In this document: positions 26,240-34,470 of the stretch, one piece after another | Layout of the letters: each line of letters begins with the position of its first letter | Position numbering within the stretch: position 1 is the stretch's first letter | Source: Salinibius halmophilus | GTDB lineage: Bacteria > Pseudomonadota > Gammaproteobacteria > Pseudomonadales > Natronospirillaceae | Length of the DNA: 64,000 bases | Assembly: GCF_003577475.1 (NCBI RefSeq) | Contig: NZ_QPEP01000001.1 | Coordinates: 113,830 to 177,829 of the forward strand | Reading direction: 5' to 3' | Translations under genes and position numbers: made by a program | The notes under the pieces: generated by a model | Databases searched by the model: none | Told to the model about the DNA's origin: nothing | Seen by the model: only the letters and a program-made list of their open reading frames with translations

Positions 26240-28123
26240 TTAAGCACCAATAATGCCACCGTCATCTTTTGTGATGGCAATCACTGCTGAGCGCGGTGCA
26301 CCATCTTTGGCGGTGTTTGGCCAGCCCTCAGTAGGGTGCTGAATCCCAACGAATGCAGTGCGTTGGTCTTTAGAGAAAGCAATACCTGTCACTTCACAGC
26401 CCTGCGGGCCCACTAGGAAGCGGCGAATATGACCAGTGACTGGGTCGGCACACAACATTTGGTTGTTCCCGTGGCCAGCAAAGTCACCTTGGTTACTGTA
26501 GTTACCATCGGTTTGAATCCACATGCGACCATCAGCGTCGAAGGCTAGGCCATCTGGGCTGTTGAACATGTTGTCTTTGCTGATGTTGTCACTGCCAGCG
26601 TACTCATCTTCAAAGACAGTAGGGTTGCCTGCTAGCACATATAGGTCCCAAGCAAACTTTGTGCTGCTGTGGTCACGGTTCATTGGCATCCAGCGAACAA
26701 TTTGACCAAAGTTATTGTTCATACGTGGGTTAACCGCATTGATTGGATGCTCTTCGCGCACACCGCGGTGGCGGTTATTGGTTAGTGTACAGAACACCAT
26801 TGGCGAAGATGGGTGGCACGCAACCCACTCAGGGCGGTCCATTGTAGTAGCACCCAAATAACGGGCTGCAATACGCGCATAAACCAGAACGTAGTCTTGT
26901 GATGGGAAGCCATTCTCAGCTGTTAAGCCGTTTTTGCCGTGCGTCAGTTCTAACCACTCACCGGTACCGTCGTCGTTGAACTTAGCAGCATAGAGGGTGC
27001 CTTCTTCTAACAACGTCATGTTGTGGGCGCGGTTACCTTCGATGTACTTGTCTTTCGAGACAAACTTGTAGATAAACTCACCGCGCTCGTCGTCACCCAT
27101 GTAGGCAACGGCATGACCATCTTTGTTGATAGTCAATGCAGCGTTTTCGTGCTTAAAACGACCCATGGCAGTACGCTTAAGGGCTTTTGAATCTGGGTTC
27201 ATTGGGTCAATTTCTACAACCCAACCAAAGCGGTTTGGCTCGTTTGGATGCTTAGCAACGTTAAAACGTTCTTCCGTTGGCCACCAGTTGTAACCGAAGC
27301 CTTCCGTGCTAATGCCGTACGCTTTTTGCTCGTCGGTCATTTCGGTACCTTCAGGTGCGCCAAAATAACCGTTGAAGTTCTCTTCACAAGTCAGGTAAGT
27401 GCCCCATGGCGTTTCACCATTACCACAGTTGTTAAGCGTACCACGCACTTGTGTGCCCGAGCTGTCGGCTGCCGTTTTGACTAAATCACTACCACGTACT
27501 GGGCCCGTTAGTTCAAAATCAAGCGCATCACCATGCAAACGACGATTCAGGCGACCGTCTTTTACAACTTGCCACTTACCGTTTTTACGCTCAACTTCAA
27601 AAATGTTCACACCGTGGGCGTAGATTTCTTTTTTCACGTCATCGGCGCTCATATTCTCGCCTTTGTGCGTGTGCATAAACTCGCGGTTGATGTATTCGCT
27701 GTTTACCGCAAACACTGCACGGTTTTCATCCACACCGGTAGCCGTTGGCAAATGGAACATGCTCATGCCGTCGGTGTTATCACCAAACTGACCTAGCTGA
27801 TCTGCTGCGGTATTGGCAACCGAGAACGCTGGTGCGTCTTTTAAAATTGGGTCACCCCATTGCACCAACAATTCATAGCTATACCCTTCTGGCAATGTGA
27901 TGGTATCGGCTGTGCTCGTGGCAATGTTATTAAAGCCCATTAATGTGGTGTAGCTAGGCGGCTGTTCAGTACGCGTTGCTGCCGACACTGCAGAAGACAC
28001 ACCACCCAAATAAAAGGTAGCGCCCACAGCGGTGCCTGCTTTAATAAAACTGCGACGCGATACGGCGCGCGCAAGTACGTTTTCAAATTCTACTGGGTAA
28101 TCGTTTGGTTTTTCACCGTTCAT
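26240..28123 (-). CDS. phoX: PhoX-family alkaline phosphatase, Tat-exported
   Basis: This is a PhoX/DUF839-type protein. A twin-arginine signal (AVSRRSFIKAGTAVGATFYLGG) is followed by TLMGFNNIATSTADTITLPEGYSYELLVQWGDP. Conserved segments include FGDNTDGMSMFH, NCGNGETPWGTYLTCEENFNGYFG, WVVEIDPMNP and FNSPDGLAFDADGRMWIQTDGN. PhoX enzymes are calcium/iron-dependent phosphomonoesterases that release phosphate from esters in the periplasm. I take the ATG at 28123 (627 residues); a GTG at 28198 would add a leader incompatible with a Tat signal at the N-terminus. A Pho-box-like element lies about 110-135 bases upstream. Confidence 0.92.
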   Translation of the reverse strand: MNGEKPNDYPVEFENVLARAVSRRSFIKAGTAVGATFYLGGVSSAVSAATRTEQPPSYTTLMGFNNIATSTADTITLPEGYSYELLVQWGDPILKDAPAFSVANTAADQLGQFGDNTDGMSMFHLPTATGVDENRAVFAVNSEYINREFMHTHKGENMSADDVKKEIYAHGVNIFEVERKNGKWQVVKDGRLNRRLHGDALDFELTGPVRGSDLVKTAADSSGTQVRGTLNNCGNGETPWGTYLTCEENFNGYFGAPEGTEMTDEQKAYGISTEGFGYNWWPTEERFNVAKHPNEPNRFGWVVEIDPMNPDSKALKRTAMGRFKHENAALTINKDGHAVAYMGDDERGEFIYKFVSKDKYIEGNRAHNMTLLEEGTLYAAKFNDDGTGEWLELTHGKNGLTAENGFPSQDYVLVYARIAARYLGATTMDRPEWVACHPSSPMVFCTLTNNRHRGVREEHPINAVNPRMNNNFGQIVRWMPMNRDHSSTKFAWDLYVLAGNPTVFEDEYAGSDNISKDNMFNSPDGLAFDADGRMWIQTDGNYSNQGDFAGHGNNQMLCADPVTGHIRRFLVGPQGCEVTGIAFSKDQRTAFVGIQHPTEGWPNTAKDGAPRSAVIAITKDDGGIIGA

Positions 28124-28229
28124 AACTCTGCCCTGACCATGTTGTTGTTTATTGGTGGGTGCTAGCGGCGCTATTTCCTGCCCAGGTGCGCGCAGCACAA
28201 TTCACAGGCGCAGAGTATTGATGGAGATA

Positions 28230-28258
28230 ATGATGGTTCGATGGCGATTAAATGACGA
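28230..28258 (-). promoter_or_regulatory. Pho-box-like PhoB site upstream of phoX
   Basis: On the minus strand three 7-mers, TCGTCAT (28252-28258), TCGCCAT (28241-28247) and CCATCAT (28230-28236), are spaced by exactly 4 bases. That is the 11-base periodicity of PhoB sites (consensus CTGTCAT); matches are 5, 4 and 5 of 7. A possible -10 (AATACT) follows 10 bases after the last unit, as in Pho promoters. The gap 28124-28499 holds this element and some GC-rich hairpins, and no gene. Confidence 0.55.
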
Positions 28259-28499
28259 AAATATTTAACACCGCCATTTTTTTGGCGAAGGCCTTTAAAC
28301 GGCCACTATTGCAGCGGTTTAAGGTCTGCATTACCACTTGTTAGGGTCGCGACAAGGGTTTTACTCCGCACGCAAGTTTCACCGTCAACTTTCCATCTAA
28401 CAAATGGCTACAGCAATACATAAATCATCTATAACCGTACAATTGGCAGGGCTATACTAAATACTAGCAATACAATTTAGGCGGCTATGTTTACTTACT

Positions 28500-28979
28500 A
28501 TGGCTAACTACAGCACAAACGAATTAAGCTCGTTAACCCTGGGTGCTCACGGCCAGGTTCATATTACCGCGTACGGCAATGGCATTATGTATTACGAAGC
28601 CGTTGGGCCTGCGAACCTAGAATTATTAGAAACCTTTGTTTCAGTCGACCAGTCAGCCATAACTGAGTTTTCCGAGCAGTTCGAGTTTTGGTGTGAAGTC
28701 ATTGAAATCAAAGAATCCTGCATGATCCTCGACGACGCCAAAGCACTGCTAACCGAATACCTGATTGAAACGAAAAAGCACGGGCTAAACGCCCATGCCA
28801 CAGCATTTGTGCTCAAGCCCGATGTTGAAGGTGCGTTTATGATGGCGGAAATATACGAGCAAATTTATAGTCAGGCCGGTTTTATATTTAAACTCTTCGA
28901 CGATCCACAAGCCGCTTTTGAATGGGCCGAAAGCCAACGCCAACACGCACTGAAAAGCATTGGCGCTAAGAAAGCCTAA
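28500..28979 (+). CDS. Hypothetical protein, SpoIIAA/STAS-like fold possible
   Basis: I do not recognise this 159-residue protein firmly. It is soluble and alternates strands and helices: GQVHITAYGNGIMYYEAVGP, then SCMILDDAKALLTEYLIETKKHG, then AFMMAEIYEQIYSQAGFIFKLFDDPQAAFEWAE. The last part, a strand followed by D-D/S-x-x-A-x-x-W-A, is reminiscent of SpoIIAA-like/SEC14-STAS proteins of the 'lymphocyte'-type small family, but that is only a feeling about the fold. It is monocistronic and sits between the divergent phoX promoter region and the YtrA operon. No strong ribosome site precedes the ATG. Confidence 0.6.
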   Translation: MANYSTNELSSLTLGAHGQVHITAYGNGIMYYEAVGPANLELLETFVSVDQSAITEFSEQFEFWCEVIEIKESCMILDDAKALLTEYLIETKKHGLNAHATAFVLKPDVEGAFMMAEIYEQIYSQAGFIFKLFDDPQAAFEWAESQRQHALKSIGAKKA

Positions 28980-29022
28980 TTTGACTCGATAGGTTATTGG
29001 CCGATGTTTTACTAAAATTTCC

Positions 29023-29052
29023 TTGACCTTGTATTAACTGTACTACTAATAT
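29023..29052 (+). promoter_or_regulatory. Candidate sigma-70 promoter of the ytrA-type operon
   Basis: TTGACC at 29023-29028 and TAATAT at 29047-29052 are separated by 18 bases. The promoter lies inside the large palindrome described next, so a bound repressor would block polymerase. Confidence 0.5.
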
Positions 29053-29071
29053 CAGTACAGTTAATACAAGG
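29027..29071. promoter_or_regulatory. 45-bp operator: 18-bp perfect inverted repeat
   Basis: The arms CCTTGTATTAACTGTACT (29027-29044) and its exact complement (29054-29071) flank a 9-base spacer. It contains ACTGTA-N13-TACAGT (29037-29061), the same geometry as the site I recall for Bacillus YtrA (AGTGTA-13-TACACT). The right arm runs into the ribosome site AAGGAGG (29068-29074), so the transcript could hide the site in a hairpin. It is therefore a candidate for autoregulation at two levels. Confidence 0.8.
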
Positions 29072-29078
29072 AGGCTCA

Positions 29079-29465
29079 ATGCCTATCTCATTCACCCTTC
29101 AGTTCGACAGCCAAGACGGCATAGCCCAGCAACTCGTTAAACAGGCGGAGCTTGCCGTTGCGCGCCAGCAACTCACACAGGGCGAACCCATGCCTAGTGT
29201 GCGAGCCCTTGCAGGCGAGCTTGGCGTTAACCCCAACACCATTGCGAGCGCTTATAAAGAACTAGTTGCTCGCGGAGCGCTCGTAAGTCAGCGCGGCAGG
29301 GGCTATTTCGTAGCGAGCAAAGAAAGTGAGCTGTCACAAATTGCTAGGGAAAAAAAACTATTGGCCGCAGCCGAAACCTATGTTGCTGAAACACGCACGT
29401 TAAGCGTTAGCACCGAAGATTTGCTTGCCGCGGTTCAACAAGTACTAGAAAAGGATAAAACATGA
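29079..29465 (+). CDS. GntR-family regulator, YtrA subfamily
   Basis: This 128-residue repressor has a winged helix-turn-helix (IAQQLVKQAELAVARQQLTQGEPMPSVRALAGELGVNPNTIASAYKELVARGALV...RGRGYFV). It carries the short 50-residue C-terminus that defines the YtrA subfamily; full GntR proteins have much larger effector domains. YtrA proteins typically repress an adjacent ABC transporter operon. That context holds: its stop overlaps the ABC ATPase start (ATGA), and a perfect palindrome lies over its promoter. The ligand that relieves repression is unknown; cell-envelope stress is usual for the family. Confidence 0.9.
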   Translation: MPISFTLQFDSQDGIAQQLVKQAELAVARQQLTQGEPMPSVRALAGELGVNPNTIASAYKELVARGALVSQRGRGYFVASKESELSQIAREKKLLAAAETYVAETRTLSVSTEDLLAAVQQVLEKDKT

Positions 29466-30124
29466 TTCAAATGGATAACGTCGTACTCAAACGTTCCCGT
29501 CGTTTCAGTCTCGCAATTGACCACCTATCGCTCGAAGCAGGTACCTGCTATGGATTAATTGGCCGCAATGGCTCAGGAAAATCATCACTATTGAAGTTAA
29601 TTAGTAAAGCCATCGCTCCAGATCGTGGCAGCATAAAAGTAAACAGTCAGCAGCCAGTTGTTGCACTATCACCCAGTGCAAGCTTTCCCAATACCATGCG
29701 TCTACAAACCATTGCCAAACTCATTGCCAAGCCAGGCTGGCAAGAAGATCGGTGGCTAAATTGCTTAGGTATCTTAGGAATAGACGCAAAAAGCCGCTAT
29801 GGAAAATTATCCACGGGCGAGCAAGCTGCTACCCGTCTTGCTGCCTATATTGCTCAACCCAGAGATATCTGGCTATTAGATGAAGTGCTATTAGGCGTAG
29901 ATATCATCGCCAGTCAGCAAATGCTCAGCATGTTAGGTCAGTGTTTCGCTGATGACGCGCCCTGCTTACTTTATACATCTCACAACACCAGTGAGTTAGA
30001 GCGTCTAGCAGATGAAATCCTGCTAATTGACAATGGCCAAGTGCAAGATATTGGCGCCCCTGACCACACTGAAAACACCTTTAGTCAACATATTTTCAAA
30101 TGTCTGCAAGGAGAAGCAGCATGA
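29462..30124 (+). CDS. ABC transporter ATP-binding protein
   Basis: This 220-residue ATPase has a Walker A GRNGSGKSS (34-42), a variant signature LSTGEQ in YGKLSTGEQAATRLAAY, Walker B IWLLDE (followed by VLLGVD rather than the common P) and switch His in YTSHNTSELERLADEI. It resembles the ATPases of ABC-2-like exporters. It overlaps both neighbours by 4 bases, so it is tightly coupled with the YtrA regulator and the membrane subunit. Substrate unknown. Confidence 0.88.
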   Translation: MIQMDNVVLKRSRRFSLAIDHLSLEAGTCYGLIGRNGSGKSSLLKLISKAIAPDRGSIKVNSQQPVVALSPSASFPNTMRLQTIAKLIAKPGWQEDRWLNCLGILGIDAKSRYGKLSTGEQAATRLAAYIAQPRDIWLLDEVLLGVDIIASQQMLSMLGQCFADDAPCLLYTSHNTSELERLADEILLIDNGQVQDIGAPDHTENTFSQHIFKCLQGEAA

Positions 30125-31725
30125 AAAGCATACTGCAACTTTCATTACGCTCACTTTGGTTAGCACCAGTTATATTGGCGATTAATTATGGACTGCTGAT
30201 GTGGGTTGCCACATACAATCATGCTGGTGCATTTTATGGCTTTGCCGATGTGCTTTTGGTGTTTTGGCTCTTGCAAAACCTCGTACTATCACAATTTTTT
30301 GCCCGCAGCAGATTATGGTTATTGCGCCAAACTTTGCCCAACAGCCCTTGGCTGATTGTTATGCTACAAGGCGTGCTAATCGGCTTAACTTGCCAGTTAC
30401 TGCCATCTTTGCTCGTGGTGGCGGAGTTCCCAAGGTCCCAGAGTTACGATTTTGCAGTACTATCGCTATTCTGGCTGATTGGATTAAGCGGCTATAGTAT
30501 TGGCTTACTGTATCATCTAGATAAAAGCCGCACTCGCTGGCTGCTGGTGTTAGCTGGCATCACCATTGCGTTGTATATCGCCAATATGACCTGGTATGTA
30601 TCTTTGGCAATCAGCCTGTTGGCAATGCTTACGGTTCTTCCGGTGATCGCACTTGCACTCGCCAAACCAATTGCTGCAATTTTAAAAACCGCAGCGTTAG
30701 TGTTTAGCTTTACCTTGCCATTTATCGTGACAGCTAATGTTCAGTTCTCACACCCCGAGGATCAATGGCTGTTCACTGGCAGTGCCACAAGAACCTACTT
30801 TGACAGCGCGAGAGACAACATAAATACCGTGCGCATCAGTGCTGTCGGAGAGAGCAAAAAACATATCAGATATAGCGAAATAGCCACCAGTTTGCCGGGG
30901 TTGCAAGTAAGGGATCAAATAGCTTATCAAGCAGCACTCGAACCTTTACTTAAATTCTATAACCTAGTTCCATCAGAGAAAACTCTGTTAGCAAAAGACT
31001 CGGATGCACTGCGATATAATCCAGTCAATAAGAACGTTTACGCCGGTAGGTGGGATTTGCTCACTGACTATTGGTCTGATAATCAGTGGCAAAAAATACA
31101 ACCCTGGCTGGGGCAGCTCTGGCACCACAATGGGGACCTTTATATCTACCAGCTCACATACAGCAATTGGATTGTAGTTAGTGGCAACAGCGCCTACCAA
31201 GTATACATGCGCGCTAGTTCTTTGGAAGAGGCCCCACCTGAGCCAATATTGAATGATATTGAACTACATCACGGTAACAGCATGGTGATGGACCTAAGCC
31301 AAGAGCAACCAACCAACTTTGTATGGTTTTACAAAAATGGCGAACTATTCATTGTCACCAGTGATCGAGGAGATAGATTGCAAAACCTTGGCGCCATGGC
31401 GCAACCAACCAGTTTTGCTTATAGCCGCTACAGTTCAGGTACAGCTAACTTGCACTTTACTACAGCTACTAATGCTTACACTGTCGACCTTAATCAGAAT
31501 CCATTAGCACTTGATAACGCTGGCGTCGTGCAACCCGTCGAGTGGCATCAATTTCAGGCGGCACTAGATAACGAGCTTAAAGCTGGCGGGTTGGCACTAC
31601 TGATTAGCAGCTTGATTGCAGTCGCTATCAGTATTCGCCGTCGCAAGGCTGTATTAGTGGGGAGTATGCTCTTGGGCGTGCCATTCTTACTAATGCATGC
31701 ACGCGAACAACAATACGAGTATTAA
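30121..31725 (+). CDS. ABC-associated membrane protein with large extracytoplasmic domain
   Basis: This 535-residue protein has about seven N-terminal hydrophobic segments (from LWLAPVILAINYGLLMWVATYN to ILKTAALVFSFTLPFIVTANV) and a soluble region of about 275 residues (210-485). It ends in two C-terminal helices (GGLALLISSLIAVAISI and KAVLVGSMLLGVPFLLM). It is the presumptive permease of the YtrA-regulated exporter. The soluble domain is rich in aromatic and Asn/Gly residues (NKNVYAGRWDLLTDYW, HHNGDLYIYQLTYSNWIVV) and resembles a sensor or beta-propeller-like domain rather than a standard permease loop. I do not recognise its family. The ATG overlaps the ATPase stop, with GGAGAAGC upstream. 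Confidence 0.75.
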   Translation: MKSILQLSLRSLWLAPVILAINYGLLMWVATYNHAGAFYGFADVLLVFWLLQNLVLSQFFARSRLWLLRQTLPNSPWLIVMLQGVLIGLTCQLLPSLLVVAEFPRSQSYDFAVLSLFWLIGLSGYSIGLLYHLDKSRTRWLLVLAGITIALYIANMTWYVSLAISLLAMLTVLPVIALALAKPIAAILKTAALVFSFTLPFIVTANVQFSHPEDQWLFTGSATRTYFDSARDNINTVRISAVGESKKHIRYSEIATSLPGLQVRDQIAYQAALEPLLKFYNLVPSEKTLLAKDSDALRYNPVNKNVYAGRWDLLTDYWSDNQWQKIQPWLGQLWHHNGDLYIYQLTYSNWIVVSGNSAYQVYMRASSLEEAPPEPILNDIELHHGNSMVMDLSQEQPTNFVWFYKNGELFIVTSDRGDRLQNLGAMAQPTSFAYSRYSSGTANLHFTTATNAYTVDLNQNPLALDNAGVVQPVEWHQFQAALDNELKAGGLALLISSLIAVAISIRRRKAVLVGSMLLGVPFLLMHAREQQYEY

Positions 31726-31728
31726 TCA

Positions 31729-32514
31729 TTGAAGTGGGCACTCATGGTAGCGGTTGCCAGTGTGGTAATCGCTGCTGCTTTCCTATTGCTACCCAAGCAG
31801 TCTTATACACCGGTTCAGAGTGCTGGCAGTGTTGCTATGCAGCTAAACAGCCCGCTGGTTGTTGTTAATCATGGCGAAATCGAGCGGCTGGCCGGCTATT
31901 ATGACTTTATTACCCCTGCTGTTGAGCGCACACCGTACTGGTTTGCGGGCTTATACAATCATCAACTGCGAGCGCAACTCGACTACCTGTTTGTGTTTGG
32001 CTCGCTAGACCAGCCACAACTGCTAATGCATGGTACCTTTTCAGCTGAGCAGATTATTCGACAGCTATTGATCGACTTTGCCGTGCAAGAAGTAGGTACG
32101 AACCTGTATCGCATCGATGCCCTTCCGGTTCTTGGTGAGACATTTATCTTATTTACACCCAATTGGCTGGCGGTTGCACCTACAACCAAACAAGTTGAAC
32201 AGCTAGTTACTGCACTGGCTACCAAACCTAGTACTACCCCAAAACCCTGGCAGCTTTATCAACAAGGCAAGCTGGTAGCAGGGTTTGAGCAAACCGACAC
32301 AATGCAAATGTTTAGTATTGACCTGCTGCTCGCTAGCCAACAACTAGAAGTCTCCTTTCGCTCATCGGGCAACCGCAACACATGGTTCAACCAGCTTCCA
32401 CCTGACATCAGCGAGCACTTTTCTGTAACCAATACCGCTGCTCAATTTGATGCCGAAGCCATCTTCAATGGCGAAGCATTCATTGAATTACTCGAGAAAA
32501 GCTTTCACAACTGA
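31729..32514 (+). CDS. Membrane-anchored protein of the YtrA operon
   Basis: This 261-residue protein has one N-terminal helix (LMVAVASVVIAAAFLLL) and a periplasmic-type domain. I do not recognise it. The apparent start is TTG at 31729, 3 bases after the permease stop; ATG at 31744 is possible but would still leave the helix. The domain contains two similar stretches (VFGSLDQPQLLMHGTFSAEQIIRQLLIDFAVQEVGTNLYRIDAL and a later QLVTALATKPSTTPKPWQLYQQGKLVAG). Tight spacing makes it the fourth operon member, probably an accessory subunit or sensor for the exporter. Confidence 0.65.
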   Translation: MKWALMVAVASVVIAAAFLLLPKQSYTPVQSAGSVAMQLNSPLVVVNHGEIERLAGYYDFITPAVERTPYWFAGLYNHQLRAQLDYLFVFGSLDQPQLLMHGTFSAEQIIRQLLIDFAVQEVGTNLYRIDALPVLGETFILFTPNWLAVAPTTKQVEQLVTALATKPSTTPKPWQLYQQGKLVAGFEQTDTMQMFSIDLLLASQQLEVSFRSSGNRNTWFNQLPPDISEHFSVTNTAAQFDAEAIFNGEAFIELLEKSFHN

Positions 32515-32555
32515 TGCGGGCGGCGCTGGATGGTCGCGCAGTACCTACCAACGGT

Positions 32556-32591
32556 GTCTGCAAACATCCGCTACGCGGATGATTTACAGAC
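32556..32591. repeat. 36-bp dispersed hairpin repeat, copy 2
   Basis: The layout is GTCTG, CAAA, CATCCGC, TAC, GCGGATG, ATTTA, CAGAC: the same plan as 9761-9796, with matched changes in both inner arms (CACCCGC to CATCCGC and GCGGGTG to GCGGATG). Preserved pairing with altered bases indicates selection for the hairpin rather than the sequence. The 153-base gap (32515-32667) holds nothing else recognisable. Confidence 0.75.
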
Positions 32592-32667
32592 CTACCAAAA
32601 GGTGTTGCATTGCTGCGCAGAGAGGTAACTACCATTGGCGGCATCTCGCGAACCGGTTGCGACGCTA

Positions 32668-33687
32668 TTATCCTGATGACAGTAGTTCTCGGAGGTCACC
32701 GATGGCGGCGCTTGCGCGGCTGAGGTAGTTGGCCATCACGAGTGAATGGTTGGCAACCATGCCAAAACCAGAACCATTCAGGATGACTGGCGACCAAACC
32801 GTTTTTTGAGTTGCCTCGAGCTCACGAATGATCTGAGCTAGTGGAGCTTGCGCCTCTTTTTTCTCTAATACGTCGGCAAAGTCGACTTCAATGGCTTTGA
32901 GCAAATGAATTAAGGCATAACTCTGACCTCGTGCTTCATAGAACACATTGTCGATTTGCAACCATGGTGTTTTTTGAACTTCACCATTGTTTTCACTACC
33001 CACTACTGGGCGTCCAACTGATGCGCTTAACTCCTGGCTTAGACTGCCAATACGGGTTTGCACATCGCCTAACCAACGGTTGAGAGAATCGGCGCGCGCA
33101 TAAAACTGCGCCCCTTGGCCACTTTCAAGCTCAGCTTGGTAGCGACGCCAATGGCGCTGCCCTTCACGATACTCACTTTCGGCGGCAGGAATGAGCCAGC
33201 TGCGGATATCCACATTAAATTGCGGGTCGGCCAGCACTAGATTGCCGTTTTCCTGCGACTGAGATTGTGAGCGTGAAAAGTCTCGGCGCAATGCGCGTGA
33301 GAAGTCTCGCACTTGGAAGATCACGCCAACTTCCCAACTTGGAATATTGTCTAGCCAAATGCTAGGCGGCGTCACGTCATTGGCGAGCATGCCCCCTGGT
33401 TTATTCAGCATTACATTAACCAGCTCATCGACTGTGGCAACGGACGTACTACCGATAATTTCGGGGTTGGCCGTAGCAGGCGGCACATCAAATAGCTTTG
33501 GCTCATTGCTCCAATAGATGCCAAGCAATACTAACAGGGCAAAAATACCTGCCAAACCAAACCCAAGGTAACGCCATGGCATCTTTTTTAGTGCCGGTTC
33601 GCCTTCACTGCTATGTTCAGACTTTGTTGGCGTTAGCTTCGCTTTCAGCCGATGCCAATGCCCTAGCAATTCGTCTTTCACGCTCAT
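32668..33687 (-). CDS. DUF2333 family protein
   Basis: This 339-residue protein has one N-terminal helix (YLGFGLAGIFALLVLLGIYW) and a large periplasmic domain. The domain's conserved features, ATVDELVNVMLNKPGGMLANDVTPP, IFQVRDFSRALRRDFSRSQSQS and AQFYARADSLNRWL, match my memory of DUF2333. That family is restricted to gammaproteobacteria such as Pseudomonas and Marinomonas relatives. Function is unknown. ATG start with GAGAGGG upstream. Divergent from aroQ. Confidence 0.8.
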   Translation of the reverse strand: MSVKDELLGHWHRLKAKLTPTKSEHSSEGEPALKKMPWRYLGFGLAGIFALLVLLGIYWSNEPKLFDVPPATANPEIIGSTSVATVDELVNVMLNKPGGMLANDVTPPSIWLDNIPSWEVGVIFQVRDFSRALRRDFSRSQSQSQENGNLVLADPQFNVDIRSWLIPAAESEYREGQRHWRRYQAELESGQGAQFYARADSLNRWLGDVQTRIGSLSQELSASVGRPVVGSENNGEVQKTPWLQIDNVFYEARGQSYALIHLLKAIEVDFADVLEKKEAQAPLAQIIRELEATQKTVWSPVILNGSGFGMVANHSLVMANYLSRASAAIGDLRELLSSG

Positions 33688-33926
33688 CGCATCCCTCTCT
33701 TTCTAGCGCATTTGTGAGTAAATGTAATACCCTATCATCGTTATTTTGCGCGTAATCATAGGCCACAACAGTGACCACGCATTGCACCCAGCGCCATTTA
33801 CACCAAAAGGCTAGTTGATCAATATGTTAGTAAGACTACTCTGTGATTTAGCATTCAGCCAGTGATTAATTGCCTTGATTGTTGCCCGTTAGTCACAGGT
33901 GTAATCACAAAAAATCGTTGCCTCCA

Positions 33927-33955
33927 TTGATTAGTGTCTTTATCGTTCATATATG
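33927..33955 (+). promoter_or_regulatory. Candidate promoter of the aroQ-accBC operon
   Basis: TTGATT (33927-33932) and TATATG (33950-33955) with 17-base spacing lie about 60 bases before the aroQ ATG. The 329-base gap 33688-34016 is otherwise AT-rich and contains no gene I can support. Confidence 0.35.
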
Positions 33956-34016
33956 AGCAGTTGTGCTCAAGATCAATACAACTTTTCCGAATTTTTGCTG
34001 AGTAGAGCGATCAACA

Positions 34017-34454
34017 ATGACAACCGTTTTGGTACTGCATGGTCCAAACTTAAATCTTCTTGGTACACGCGAGCCCGATATTTATGGCCATGAAACACTG
34101 GCAGATATCAACGCGCGTTTAGAACGCGCCGGTAGCGAGCAAAAGATTGAAGTCGAGACCTTTCAGAGCAATGCTGAACATGAGTTAATTGAGCGCATCC
34201 ATTCAGCGCGTGGTCGGGTAGATTACATCATTATCAACCCGGCAGCGTTTACACATACTTCTGTTGCTTTGCGCGATGCTTTGGCGGCGGTGCAGATACC
34301 TTTTATCGAGGTACACCTATCTAACGTGCATGCCCGCGAGCCATTTCGTCATCACTCGTATTTTTCTGACCAAGCTCAAGGCGTAATATGCGGCCTAGGT
34401 AGTTTTGGTTACGACAGTGCGCTGAGCTACATAATCAAACGACTAACCGCTTAA
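34017..34454 (+). CDS. aroQ: 3-dehydroquinate dehydratase, type II
   Basis: This 145-residue enzyme converts 3-dehydroquinate to 3-dehydroshikimate (shikimate pathway). It has the type II signatures [14 protein letters not shown] (catalytic Tyr 23), [34 protein letters not shown] and the active-site loop [18 protein letters not shown] (His). The length matches the dodecameric family exactly. It is followed 16 bases later by accB, an arrangement common in gammaproteobacteria. Confidence 0.96.
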   Translation: MTTVLVLHGPNLNLLGTREPDIYGHETLADINARLERAGSEQKIEVETFQSNAEHELIERIHSARGRVDYIIINPAAFTHTSVALRDALAAVQIPFIEVHLSNVHAREPFRHHSYFSDQAQGVICGLGSFGYDSALSYIIKRLTA

Positions 34455-34470
34455 CAATAGGAACCGCCTC

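Noticed and set aside
28124-28198. Upstream GTG start for phoX
   Set aside because: It would put 25 residues before a Tat signal region; the ATG at 28123 gives the usual N-terminus.
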